NCBI GenBank assembly: GCA_029204225.1
Contig: CM055113.1
Location: 21,771,605-21,835,604, forward strand
Direction of reading: 5' to 3'
Source: Diphasiastrum complanatum
Lineage: Eukaryota; Streptophyta; Lycopodiopsida; Lycopodiales; Lycopodiaceae
Length of the DNA: 64,000 bases
The notes under the pieces were generated by a model. It had not been told where the DNA came from. It made no database searches and saw only the letters and a program-made list of their open reading frames with translations. A program made the position numbers and the translations under genes. This document shows positions 48,570 to 61,090 of the stretch, in pieces; position 1 is the first letter of the stretch, and each line of letters begins with the position of its first letter.

Positions 48570-50590
48570 CTCTCACTGATTATTTCAGGCTGTAAAGTGC
48601 CTTATGGAATTCACAGACATGATTTTTCATACCTTCAAAAATGTATCCCTCAAGCCGTAGCATGTAGATGTCTTCTTAAAAAACTCCATTCAGATAAGCT
48701 GTATGTACATCGAGTTGATGGACTTTGAGATCGACCGCAATAATGTACAATAGGAGAGTTTGAATCAAAGAATGCTTGACTACTGGACTAAAAGTCTCGT
48801 TGTAGTCGATATTCGAGATCTAAAAAAATTCCCTAGTTACTAGTCGGGCCTTCCTTCGATCAATACCCCCGTCAGCTCTGCATTGATCTTAAAGACCATT
48901 TGTAATCATATAAGATTGTTATCGAAAGGTGGTTGACTAATGACCATGTTTGGTTCTTGATCAAAGAGGAATACTCTATGTCCATCGCCTCTCTCTAGAG
49001 ATCGGAGTCTGGTTGGCTAAGTGCCCCATCAACTGTAGTTGGTTCCTAAATGAGGAGACAAGTAGACTCATGAATATACCTTATGGGATGTGTGCGCACT
49101 CGGTTCGATCTTCTTGGAGGTGGGATTGGTTGATAATCCAATCCTTGGTTATATTGACTCTGAATAACAACAACGTCTTCTCTTGATTTATTGTCGAATA
49201 GTTGATCAACTGCTGGCATGCTTGAATCAGCGAATCAAATTGTCATGTCATAGGCAGGGGCTGTCGAAGGTTTGCATGCAACTTTGCTCTTACCTTTGAG
49301 GTCAATGAACTGATCCTCGATAAAGACAATATCTCTATTGAGTAAAATCTGATGGGTATCAAGGTCCTACATCTTGTAAGTGTTGTCAGAGGAAGTGTAA
49401 TCAATCAGGATTATTTTGAGACTTTAGGAGTCGAATTTCTTCCTTGTCTCCTTCAAGATCTGTGCGTAGGTGATGCATTCAAACACTCGTAAGCTCTTCA
49501 TTGAGGGCTTAAATCCTGTCCAAACCTAATAAGGTGTCTTGCTTAAGAGGTCCTATCGACTACTTTACATTGATCTGATTTGAATTCTACTTTGTGTCCT
49601 AGATTTGTAATTCCTCTCACAAAGAGCATATTTGTAAAAAGATTTGATACATGAAGGACACTTGAAAGTAGTTTGGATTGATTATTTGGGAAGCTTAATC
49701 TTATACCTTCACCCATGATAGCTTGTGTGCTATTGTCACCCAGGTGAACATACTCCTTGGTACTATAAGGTGTATAGGTTTATAAATAGCCAATATGGCT
49801 AGTCATATGCTGAGTGGCTCCAAAATGAAAAAACCAAAAGTTGTCATCAGATGCTTCTTGATGGTTTGTCATGCATGCATTGTGATCCGCTTCTTGATAA
49901 GGTTAAGGTGCTTTTCCATTTGATTCGATTGCCCTTTCTTGTTTTTGTCTTGTAGAATGCGCAATCTTGGATCTCGTGGTTGGTTCATTTGCAATATCTA
50001 CAAGACAACTTCTTCTTTGTTGTTGGATTCAACTGCTCTTGATGTTGTGTCGGCTTCTGATTCAATTTTGATTGTTTTGGGCCTTTCTTTTTCTGCTTAC
50101 TTGAGCTTCTGTTGGTGTATAAGGCATGAGAGTCGATTGTTGAGAAACTTGAGAGTTCGTTCCTTCTGCTGTCTTTCTACAGCAACATCATGATGACTCT
50201 TGATAGATTCAGTTTTGTGTGTGTCATGATGATGATCACCCAGTTGTCATACAAGCTTGGCAAGCTTGAAAGCCGTGTCATTACTGCATCTTGATCATCT
50301 ATGAATGATCCGATAGCGGCCATCTGTTGTAGCAAGTTCTTGAACTGGTTGAAATGAGTTTGTAGTGAATCACCATTTGTCATCTTGAGGGAGAAGAGTC
50401 TCCTTCTGAGGTGTAGTTTGCAAGCTATGTCCCACACATCTCGTATAGTCTCAAGATGTCCCAAATTTCTTTCGAGGTTTGAGCTTCAGACACATGGCCA
50501 ATTTGTGTGTTTGAGATGTCGAGGATGATCATAGCAAAAGCTTTTCCATCCTTTATCTTCCATCAAGAGATTGCAGCGTCATCTGCATTG
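48570..50590 (-). pseudogene. highly degraded copia on the minus strand
   Basis: Read from right to left: gag (EIWDIL near 50440; the frame 50464-50177 with LFSLKMTNGDSLQTHFNQF and SLPSLYDNW), protease (FGATQHMTSHIGYL near 49820), integrase C-terminus (VWTGFKPSMKSLRVF near 49530, then ILLNRDIVFIEDQF near 49310) and RT (LKVHQLDVHTAYLNG near 48720, then EGYIFEGMKNHVCEF near 48630). Stops and shifts occur every few dozen codons. A different lineage from the other copias here. Its right end (start of gag) is cut at 50591 by the gypsy LTR. Confidence 0.8.
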
Positions 50591-50591
50591 G

Positions 50592-51402
50592 TGTTAGAAA
50601 CTGTGCAAACACAGTGCAAATATAAAAAAGAACATAAAACTCTGTGGCATGTGTTTTGTAAGCCCACGTATGAGTATTGGCCAAAAAACTTCTACTATGG
50701 CATGTATTTTGTAAGTCCGTGGGTAGAAGCTTAAATAATAAAATAACTTAAACTTAGGATTCGAACTTAGACTTAAGAAACTTAAGCTTAGAAAGATTCT
50801 AAGTTCTTAAGTTATCTTAAGTCCCAAGCTAGAAACGTTTTGAAGTTCTAAGTTCTAAGTTGGAAGTTTTAGAAGTCTTAGAATGGCTAGTTTTAAACTA
50901 ATCCCATAAGTTAGTGGATACTTATGGAAGACCCTCCCTGCTATAAGAGGAGAGGTATCTCTCGTGTACACAACGCTTTTGAGATTAAGTTATCTTGCTC
51001 TCTATTTTAGAGAATTGTCACTCTATTTCATTTGTGTCCCTTTGGGAAGGTGCTTGGGCCTCCTCTTGCCTCCTTTTCATCGGTTTTTTATATTGTGGCA
51101 TGCGTTTTATTGGTTTTATGCTTAGTATTAGCCACGATCTTATTTCCAAATCCCCTTTGGGTGTTAAGTAGGATTTAGATTAGTCTTCTTGCTAGTTGGG
51201 AAGCCTTAGCAAGACTTTGTGTAAGTGGCTAGTTGGGTATTGCCTTAGCCATAACATTTATTTCCGAGCACTAGTTGGGAAGCCTTAGTGCTCCATTTCG
51301 TTTATGTTCTTATTTTGTTAGGAAGCTTGTAGATCTTAAGAAGTGGATGATCCTCTACATCCCTGTACTACATCCGTGAGTAGATCTAGCCACCACCCTA
51401 AC
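50592..51402 (+). repeat. gypsy H LTR, left part
   Basis: Starts TGTTAGAAACTGTGC, contains CTATAAGAGG (50941) as a possible TATA box, and is cut after 51402 by copia D. The remaining 17 bp of the LTR are at 57323-57339 (ending CTTCCAACA), followed by a PBS-like TTGGCATCGTTGCCA. Total about 828 bp without the insert. Confidence 0.65.
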
Positions 51403-52016
51403 TATTGAAATATTGGAAAAATCTATCTAATGTTGTAAGTAGGGGTCCTAAAAATGTCAAAGATGAATTGAGCTCTTTTGGCTTAGTAAAGACCCATCTT
51501 AGAATAAAATATTCAAGGTAGGTAGAAGTAGAAACTTGAGCTACCATAGGAATTGCCATTTGTACTTTGCATGCCACATTTAATGCATGAAAATACTAGG
51601 TGGCACAATTAGACATATTGAGGTGGCTTGAATAAGTCTAGATAGCTTGAGAGGTGGATTCATAGCTCCAATTCAACTCAAAGTAGAAGGAGAGTCCATG
51701 GATCTATATATATGTAATGTACTCTCATTGAGAAGATGATGAAATTTGTGTATAATGCAAATTTGGAGACTAAGCTCTTTGTGCCCTCTCTCTCTACTCG
51801 AGTTTTGTACATTCATATTCTCTCTCTAGCCGAGTTGAGACATTTATTGTACTTAGTTTCATGTTTTGTTGACAGATCTTGCTTGTAACATAATAACATT
51901 TCTTGTATAATTAGCTTTCCTATTGTCAATCAATGCTAGTCTGATCTTTATGGTATTATTGGGCTTAGGAGATCAAAAGTACATGTGTAGGGCATCCCAC
52001 ACGTGTGAATTCAACA
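51403..52016 (+). repeat. 5' LTR of copia D
   Basis: 614 bp ending CACACGTGTGAATTCAACA. Contains CTCTCTCTCTACTCGAG-type words and CACACGTGTG at 51998. Confidence 0.95.
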
Positions 52017-52771
52017 TGGTATCAGAGCCTACCTAAGATTTACAAGCAAATCTAATCAAAAAATTTGCAAATTTGATCAAATTTCAAGCTAGGAATTGTC
52101 TAGATTCTACTTTCTAGCTAGTTTACAGTTTTCTGGTGATTTAGGGCTTCAAACCACTTTGAATGGTCCAGATCAGGTACTGTATGGAATTTCAGGTGCT
52201 GGCACGTGTGAAATCCGCCCATTTTCAGTTTGGTGGTTCTCTCTCACCTTAAATCCAAATTTCATGCAAATTGGCCCACTAGAAAGCTAGAAATGTGTAG
52301 AATTTGATGCAATTTGAACCATGATAGTTGCATAAGCCAATCAAAAGTTAAAAGCCTTTGAATAGTCGTAGGTAGGGCACCTAGACCTGTGGCAAATCAT
52401 GAGTACATGTCATTTATTGCCTGAATGATCACAAAAATCATCCAAAAGTTGACCAATCTCATCTATATGTGATTTAGACAAAATTTATAGGCTCTAGGCA
52501 AATTGTTCATACAAATAGATAGTATTTGAGTCAATTTGGCTTTTTTGGAGAATTTCACACGTGTGAAATTTAGAGAACCATAACTTTTGCCATACTTCAT
52601 CTTTTTTGATGATTCAAATCTTGTTTTAGAGAGATTGTCAAACTAGTGAGATCTATCTCACAATTTTTTGCTTTGTCTTACATAGGATTTGGTTTTTTGC
52701 CTTTGATTGGTTCCTATAGTGAGAAGATAAGCAATTTTTTCATCCATCTTTTTTTACTTCCATCATTCTTT
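52017..52771 (+). other. copia D PBS and leader
   Basis: PBS at 52017-52033, then about 740 bp of non-coding leader. It holds the perfect 20-bp palindrome AATTTCACACGTGTGAAATT at 52551-52570. Confidence 0.85.
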
Positions 52772-55700
52772 ATGACTTCAATGGGTGTCTTTCTATTAGA
52801 AGCAAGTGAAAGGTTGTCAACCTCCAATTACTCAATTTGGAAGGTTAGGATAGAATCTGTCTTACTTCTACAAGATGTGATGGATACCGTACTTGGAATT
52901 GAAGAAGAACCACAAATTCCTCAAGAAATTCCAAAGTACAAAAAGAGAGCTAGGATGGCTCTGCATTATATTAAAATGAATGTCTCAAATGACATCTTAA
53001 GAGAAATTGGTGCCTGTACTAATGCCAAAGATGGTTGGGATACTCTCAAGTCCATCTATGAGGCAAAGAATACTTCTAGACTTCTAACACTAAGAAACCA
53101 AATTTTTCAAAGTGTACAGAGGAGTGATGAATGTGCTTCAGCTTATGTAATGAGAGTTAAAGACCTCCATAGAGAATTGTCATGCATAGGAGACTCCATC
53201 AACCAAAATGAACTTGTTCAAGTCATACTTAATGGGTTAAAGGAGGAATATGACAACCTTGTTTAGAGTTATGCCACTAAGGAGGAGCTACCAAGTTTGG
53301 AAGCACTCCAAAGTGTGCTCATTTCTGAAGAATCAAGACAAGAGTATAAACTCTTGAAAATGGAAAGACTGTCTCTCAACATTGATGGTAAAGCTCTCTT
53401 TACCAAAGACAAGCACAAGTCAAGAAGTAAGAATCAACACCAACCCTCTTCAAGCAAGAACAATCTTATTTCCAAGGAGAAAGGAGAAGAGGATGAGTTC
53501 TCTCAAGCTTTCACATCCAAGAAGAAGAAGAAAAACATCAAGTGTTTCTTTTGTGGCAAGAAGGGGCATTATGCCACCAATTGCTTCAAGAAGAAGAATC
53601 AATTCAAGCAAGCCAACATTTCCAATGAAGAGAAGGAAGATGCTCATGCAAGTGATGGAGAGGGATCTCTTATGGTCTCGAGTTTTTCTTCATCACCTTT
53701 CAAGAAGGATGGTTCGTGGTACATCGACAGTGGATCTTCCTCACATATGTGTAGTTCCAAGCATTCTTTTTCATCCATGACACCTTATGAAGGAGCCAAG
53801 AAGTCCATCTACACAACAAATGATCATGAGTGTACTATTGAAGGCATAGGGACCATTCCCTTAAAGCTTTCATCATCAAAAGTTCTTTCTCTGTCTAAAG
53901 TACTTTTTGTTCCTAAGTTAACAAAAAATCTTATTAGTGTTGGGAAATTGTTTGATAGTGGACTAGATGTGAATTTCAATGTTGATACATGTACAATCAA
54001 GAAGCATGATGAGATCCTTGCATTTGGGTCTAGATATGGTGGAATCTACAAGCTTGATCCCAAAGAGTATGCTAACTCTTGTGTTGGTGCTTTTGCTTCT
54101 CATATTTCTTTGGAGGAACTATGGCATAGAAGGTTGGGGCATCCTAACTATAATTCTATGATTTCCATGGTCAAAAAAGCCAAAGCTATTGGCCTGCCTA
54201 ATCTTATCTCCAAGAATTTCAAGCCATGTGAGGCTTGTGCCATATCCAAGTCTCATAAGAAGCCTTTTTCAAAATCATCTATCAAGACTACACATCCATT
54301 AGAGCTCATACACTCAGATGTGCACTTTTCATCTTCAAAGAGCAAAGGTGGTGCTACTTGCTTTGTAGCTTTCATTGATAATTTCACAAGATTTACATGG
54401 TTATATATTCTAGCTTCAAAGTCTATGGTGTTTGACTATTTCCTAAAGTTCAAAGCTCTAGTTGAAAAGCAATTTTCATTCAAAATCAAGATTCTTAGAA
54501 GTGATGGAGGTGGTGAGTACACTTTCAATAAATTTCATGATTATTGTGAGCTTGAAGGCATTAAAAGGGAGTTTTCTTGTGCATGTACACCATCTCAAAA
54601 TGGGGTGACTGAAAGAAAGAATAGAACCTTGTGTGAATGTGCCAAAACCATGAGAATTGAGGCATCCTTGCCAAAAGACTTTTGGGGTGAGGCCATCAAT
54701 TGTTCAAACTATCTTTGCAATCGACTCCCTCATGTTGCACTTGAAGGGAAGTCACCATATGAAGAACTTTATTTGAAGAAACCTAAGGTTGATCACCTTA
54801 GAGTATTTGGATGCATATGCTTTGTCCATATTCCCTTGGAAACAAGAAAGAAGGATGATCCTTGTGCAAGCAAAGGAGTAATGGTTGGGTATTCATCCAC
54901 CAAGAAAGCCTATCGAATCTACATGCTCTCTACTTCTAAAGTAATTGATAGTAGAGATGTAGTTTTTCATGAAGAAGAAAAGTAAAATCTTGTAGGGGCC
55001 GAGATCAAGCAACCTCAAAATCTAACACCTTTTGTTATTGAAGACAATCAACATATGGAGGGGTCGAGATTTGAAGATGGAAGTCCTCAAATTTTCACTC
55101 CTAGAAGATCCATGAGGGAGAGATCCGAGCCTAAGAGGCTCACTTATGATGACAAAGGAAAACAAGTGGATCTTGATTCCACTTATGCTTATTTTGTTTC
55201 TCATGAGGAGCCCAAAGATGTCCAAGAGGCCCTCAATACCAAGGAGTGGTATGAGGCCATGAAGATTGAATATGATGCCTTGGTCACCAACCACACATGG
55301 GAGCTAGTGGATCCACCACCTAACATGCACATCATTGTGCAAGTGGGTGTTCAAGATCAAGTACAATCATGATGGCTCCATCAACAAGTACAAAGCAAGA
55401 TTATGTGCTAAAGGCTTTGCACAAATATATGGCCTTCACTATGAAGAAACATGTGCTCCTGTAGCAAGATGGTGACAATAAGAATCATAATCTCTCTTGC
55501 CTTATTTTTTAAGTGGAAATTGTATCAACTTGATGTCTACAATGCTTTTTTGAATGGCTATCTTGAGGAGGAGATATACATGGAACAACCTCAAGGATTT
55601 ATCAAGGATAAATCTAAGGTGTGTTTGCTATTTAGAAGTCTTTATGGCTTGAAGCAAGCACCTAGATCATGGTATTCAAGACTCAACATCTTTCTACTTT

Positions 55701-56685
55701 CATTAGAATTTGTGCTTAGTGACTATGATCTTTCTATGTACTTAAAGTTGTTTGATGCTAGTTCAAGAAACTAAGGATGCATTAGGAGGAGAATTTAAAA
55801 TGCAAGATCTAGGAGAGATCCATTACATTTTAGGCCTTGAGATTGATTTTCATGAAGAATATGCTTTTATTTGTCAATCTAGATATGTCTTTTCTAACGT
55901 TGAGAAAATTCAATATGCAAAATTGTAAAGGCATAGATACTCCCATGGAGCAACATGTAAAAGATCCTATTAAAGGTGATGAAAGATCCTTTGAGGACAT
56001 CACACTTTATAGGAGTCTTATAGGCTCCTTAGTTTGGCTTACTATCACTAGACCCAATTTGAGCTACTGTGTGCACAAATTGAGTCAATTTATGCAAGAT
56101 CCGAAGATACAACATTGGAAGATGGCCAAGAGAGTTCTAAGATATGTATCTTCTACTCAAGATTATGGTTTATTGTACAAGAATGAAGATCTAACCATTG
56201 TTGGCTATTCGGATTCCGATTTTGCAAGTGATAAGATGGATCAAAAGTCCATTAATGCATATACTATCTTTCTTGGAGGCAATCTTGTGTCTTGGCTTTC
56301 AAAGAAGCAAGATACCATATCTCTATCTTCTTGTGAGGCCGAGTACAAAGCACTCACTAGAACAACTAAAGAGGTGCTTTGGATCAAGAGGTTAATCATG
56401 GAGCTAAAGTGCATCAAAGAGGATGATCTTCCCTCGATCAAGTGTGACAACATATCGGCCCAAGCTCTTGCAAACAATCCTATTTTTCATGCACGAAGCA
56501 ATCATATAGAAGTGGCACACCATTTTGTAAGGGAAAATCTCATTGGAGGTGAAATCAACTTGGAACATGTCAACACATCTTCATGTATTGCTGATCTTCT
56601 CACAAAGCCACTTTGCAAAAGTGCCTTCTCAAAGCGTAGATCTAATCTTGGTCTTATCTCAAGATCGATGCTTGATCCACATTAG
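52772..56685 (+). pseudogene. copia D gag-pol, RT catalytic box deleted
   Basis: Start at the ATG at 52772 (MTSMGVFLLEASERLSTSNY); an upstream extension of the frame lacks gag similarity. One frame runs to 55372 with only two stops: TAG at 53264 and TAA at 54983. Domains: UBN2-type gag, CCHC knuckle CFFCGKKGHYATNC (near 53550), protease WYIDSGSSSHM (near 53720), integrase with its zinc region (LWHRRLGHPNYNSM) and core (HSDVHF, RSDGGGEY, GVTERK), and the basic linker. A frameshift near 55335 precedes RT (55451-55774, QLDVYNAFLNGYLEEEIYM), which is cut where the YVDD segment should be. RNase H (55837-56685) is complete. The missing RT active site means it cannot have transposed since that deletion. 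Confidence 0.94.
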
Positions 56686-56703
56686 ATACTTTTTTAGGAG
56701 GAG

Positions 56704-57317
56704 TGTTGAAATATTGGAAAAATCTATCTAATGTTGTAAGTAGGGGTCCTAAAAATGCCAAAGATGAATTGAGCTCTTTTGGCTTAGTAAAGACCCATCT
56801 TAGAATAAAATATTCAAGGTAGGTAGAAGTAGAAACTCGAGCTACCATAGGAATTGCCATTTGTACTTTGCATGCCACATTTAATGCATGAAAATACTAG
56901 GTGGCACAATTGGACATATTGAGGTGGCTTGAATAAGTCTAGATAGCTTGAGAGGTGGATTCATAACTCCAATTCAACTCAAAGTAGGAGGAGAGTCCAT
57001 GGATCTATATATATGTGATGTACTCTCATTGAGAAGATGATGAAATTTGTGTATAATGCAAATTTGGAGACTAAGCTCTTTGTGCCCTCTCTCTCTACTC
57101 GAGTTTTGTACATTCATATTCTCTCTCTAGTCGAGTTGAGGCATTTATTGTACTAAGTTTCATTATTTGTTGATGGATCTTGCTTGTAACATAGTAATAT
57201 TTCTTGTATGATCAGCTTTCCTATTGTCAATCAATGCTAGTCTGACCTTCATGGTATTATTAGGCTTAGGAGATCAAAAGTACATGTGTAGGGCATCCCA
57301 CACGTGTGAATTCAACA
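56704..57317 (+). repeat. 3' LTR of copia D
   Basis: 614 bp beginning TGTTGAAATATTGG and ending GAATTCAACA, followed by the CTAAC duplication. CACACGTGTG at 57299. Confidence 0.95.
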
Positions 57318-57322
57318 CTAAC

Positions 57323-59051
57323 TAGAAATACTTCCAACATTGGCATCGTTGCCACTTTTTAAGATTTTTTACATAGCTTCTTGTTTTTTGTTTTTCCACT
57401 CACGTGCTTGTGTGTATGCTTGCTTGTTCTTTCTCTTCACACTACAACACGAGACTTCTTTCCAAGTCCTCAATGACCTGCTGAGCAACCTATCAAGCTG
57501 GGGGGAAGCAACAAAAGTGTCAACTTGGGCATTTTCTTTGAAAGAAGTAATCCAAGTAACATTTTTCCGACCAAACAGGTATATCAAAATTTGCCGGTCT
57601 GTTTGCAGCCATAACCGACATTGATCTTCCATTCTATCACCTCCACGAATTTTGACCCTGCTTAGATTTTTTGAAAACACCCTGATATACCATCAAAATT
57701 CATTGTTTACCAACTAAATTTTGGTCTTCAAATTCGCCGGCTTCACTGAGACTAGATCTATTAAAGATCAGTCCTCCAGCAGGTCCAGCAAATTCTACCT
57801 TAGAGATTCAGTCTGTTTTCTGTTAGAAAAACAAAATCGAAACATTGTCCGATTCTTAATGGTACTAACCCAATGTCAAATTGCCATGCAAAGCACACTA
57901 CATCAGTCATGAAATGTCATGGAATTTTTTACGTAAACTTCAGTTTTACGAAATTTGTCAGTCAATATCATTGATTTGTGACCCAACTGTCAGAGCACAT
58001 GAGTATGACCACTGCATGATGTCAGAATCACTCTGAGAATTGACATGCAGCCAATCCATGCAAACACAGTACTACAAACCAGGGAAATGGCTAGCATGCA
58101 ATCAAAACAATTTCAAATTTTGCCAAGTTTACTCACAAAACTACAAAATTTCAAATGATCATAATTTTGGCTACAGGAAACCAAGTTGGGGCTCAGTACA
58201 GAGGGAGACCAAGTGAACAAGATGCTTGCCACATCAGTTTGCCACCTAAGCTTCACACGTGCGAGATCATAGTGTCAAAATTTGTAGTAGGGCGCATTTT
58301 TACAAGACAATATCATGCAAAAACATGCAAACACCCATTCCAACCCAAAATTGATGCTACCAACAATCTTAAACAACCAGTGGGATTAGTGTTAAATGAT
58401 CAAAAATAGCGTTAGAGGTATTCATGGTGTGGTTTCTTTTAACACTTTTTTTTAAGATTGATGGTAACTATCCCATGGGAGCATATACTACATGACAGGC
58501 AATAGGAGTGATTCCAATCCCCCTTACATCAATAATTGAGAATCAAATTTGACCTATTCAATAGGTGTTTGGATTTTTTTATAAAACTTATGGAATGTGT
58601 TTGTAACATTTTATTTGAGGGAATATCAATCTTTGAATGTTTGGTCATTTGTTGATCAAGATTCTAGAATTTGTGAGTTGCGATTTGATGTTGAGCACAT
58701 AGTTTGATTTCAATCTTCTAGATCTTGTTTGATCTCTTTTTTGTGACTTTAAAGAAGTATAATAGACACAAAAACAGTCTAGTTTCAAGGTTGATCAAGT
58801 TTGTCATGGACTCATTCAAATCTTTGCATAACGATCTTAGGATCATGCATTCTAAAGCTTATTGTTATCTGATTTTGAGTCAAAATATTCCTTTTTGAAA
58901 CACTTTTATTGTGTAGTTAGATGGGAAAGAGATTTTTCAAACCATTCTATTAGATTTTTGGTCAAGTTGTAATCATGTTGTTTCAAATCTACTCAAGTCA
59001 TTCAAAACATCTTATTCTAGTTTTATGTTTAGAAGTTGTGATAAGCTTACA
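57323..59051 (+). other. gypsy H LTR end, PBS and non-coding region
   Basis: 57323-57339 is the last 17 bp of the split gypsy LTR and 57341-57355 (TGGCATCGTTGCCAC) a degenerate gypsy-type PBS. The following 1.7 kb has no recognised gag or pol; the short frames (57340-57624, 58155-58409) look random. The stretch from about 58600 resembles a copia leader. Confidence 0.45.
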
Positions 59052-59280
59052 TATTCAAATTATTTCAGTTGGAGAAAAAATATGAAGTCACTTCTTATTG
59101 AACATAATATGATGAATATTGTGCTTGGGATTGAGTCAAAACCTCATCAAGTGCAAGACTTGGCAAGATAAGAGGGTAGAGTTAGAAAATCTCTAGTGAG
59201 CATAAGAATGAATGTTTCAAATGATCTCATATATGAAGTAAGGTGGGCTACATTAGCAAAGAATGAATGTGAGCTTTTCC
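59052..59280 (+). pseudogene. degenerate copia gag N-terminus
   Basis: Reads FSWRKNMKSLLIEHNMMNIV, then GRVRKSLVSIRMNVSNDLIY, alignable by eye with the gag starts at 61091 and 52772, with a stop at 59169. Nothing recognisable of the rest of gag follows before 59769. Confidence 0.6.
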
Positions 59281-59768
59281 AAAGACGTCAATGCAAATGG
59301 ATATGGTTTTAAGCATAGATAGACTACTTTTTCTTGATGTAATCAAATCAATGGCACTAATTTTGATAGTGATGGAAACCCAAAGGATGGTGGTTCCATT
59401 AATTGTCTTGATGGTGACATGGTTGGCCAACTAGGCAACATGACTAGTCTTGTAGACTATGTTGATTTTTTTCAATCCAAGTTGGATGAGTTCCATTGGT
59501 GGGATCAAAGTGGGTCTTCTTGCAGCAAGCAAGAAGGAATGTGACTTTGGAGGGTCTACTCTAAGCACACATGACAACACAAGCAAGGTAAATTAAAGAG
59601 CTCTATGCACAAACAAGAAGTAAGGAAGATCATGGAGATGAATCTTTTGTAGATTCATGAATCAAGATGTCAATAAAGTTTTTCTCTATTCTATTTTGAC
59701 ATGTGAACCAGCATTAGGAAGATCCATGAGCCTTAAAGAAGGTTTGTCTCTAATGTGGTTGGATAAAG
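59281..59768. other. unassigned sequence left of copia E
   Basis: About 490 bp without a recognised domain, possibly decayed gag. It lacks a purine tract at its right end, so the LTR at 59769 is a 5' LTR rather than the 3' LTR of this material. Confidence 0.4.
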
Positions 59769-60458
59769 TGTGAAAAATTGCCTACATTGGCAAATCTAGC
59801 CATGTAGAATATTGTACATTTTGTCAATATTGTTTGTTGGTTACTTGAATGGCCAAAGTGCCACTTGTACATACACACCTAAAGTAGGTTACCACGAGTC
59901 AAGAGGAGTGGTTGTGTCTATTTGGTAGTGATTCCTACTTTGTAGGATCTAGACCATGATTTATGATGAGATTTGTACCTACCATGCACATACCAAGCAT
60001 GACTCTTGGATCTAGGCTAGGGTTTTCACATTAGGGCAAGAAAGTGGAGTCTACTTCCTTATTACATTCTGGATTTTCACCTAACTTTGCAAAGGAAGTG
60101 TGTTTTACTATGTATTTCCATTCTCCATAGTGAGAAGATAGAAACTTTTTGGAGCCTCAAGGAGAAACTCGAGTTTCCTCTCATTGTATGGTGATTACTC
60201 TATTTTTCCAATAAAACCCAGCTTTGGCACTTTGTAAACACTGTCTACAGGCCGTACTACAGCCTTATTTCCACACGTGTGGAGTTGGATTAGACTATTT
60301 GATCAATGCTTTGATTGTCTCTACTTGTTTCCTATCAAGCTGCTAAACTAGATCTTGTTTTCTGATGACTAGTTTCTGATAAATTGTTTAACAAGCATAC
60401 AATCACCTTGTGGATCATTCAAAGATCCATTTATGGTCCTTAGTACTGTACTTTTCAC
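59769..60458 (+). repeat. 5' LTR of copia E
   Basis: Begins TGTGAAAAATTGCC, ends CTGTACTTTTCACA, and is followed by TGGTATCAGAGCCAAGTAC. CACACGTGTG at 60272. Confidence 0.92.
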
Positions 60459-61090
60459 ATGGTATCAGAGCCAAGTACAAGGCCATTGATCTGTGTTTGA
60501 ATCTAATCCAGTTTTAGCAGGTTTTGGTGCAAAAAGCTAGTATTGAAAGGGCGAGCTGGTATCCAGGTTTTGGTGAGGGGATTTGATCCCAAAACTTTTC
60601 AGGATAAAAATCCGTACTATTCACACGTGTGGGCATCTCTGAACCAGCATTTAATAACCCATATTCATTGGGTCATAGAAAATTCATATGGTGTCAGTTT
60701 GATGTAATTTTTGGTGCAAATCCTAGGATAAGCTACCAAGATCACTTGCCATTGATTAGTTTTAAATTTGTTTCATGAAAACTAATTAATATAGGCTGAT
60801 TTTAGACCTTCTTAAAGTGGAAACCAGGTCTTGAAAGTACATCAAAGTGAATGAGAGAGATAGAGTCAGTTTTTGTCCAAGAATAGCCAAGATTGGCAAG
60901 ATTTGCTTGAGTGTAGTTTTCATCTCATCTTATCTTCATTCCAGCTTGTGAGGGAGTGATAGAACTGTGATTACAAATCCATCTGTTGGATTAGAAGTCG
61001 ACATTTGAGTGAAACACTACAAGTTAGAAACCTTTGTGAGTTTCAGGTCCAAACAAATCTATATCTTGTGTGTAGAATCTTGCTAGTAAG
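60459..61090 (+). other. copia E PBS and leader
   Basis: PBS at 60459-60477, then an untranslated leader ending at the gag ATG (61091). Its first part matches the leader of the minus-strand copia C near 30720-31000. Confidence 0.88.

Larger units (their letters stand above)
51403..57317 (+). mobile_element. complete Ty1/copia element D
   Basis: 5,915 bp with two 614-bp LTRs (51403-52016, 56704-57317), PBS TGGTATCAGAGCCTACC at 52017, gag-pol, purine tract (TTAGGAGGAG) before the 3' LTR, and a perfect duplication CTAAC at 51398-51402 and 57318-57322. I count about 21 LTR differences (about 96.6% identical), so it is younger than element A. The 5' LTR begins TATTG where the 3' LTR has TGTTG. 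Confidence 0.96.
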
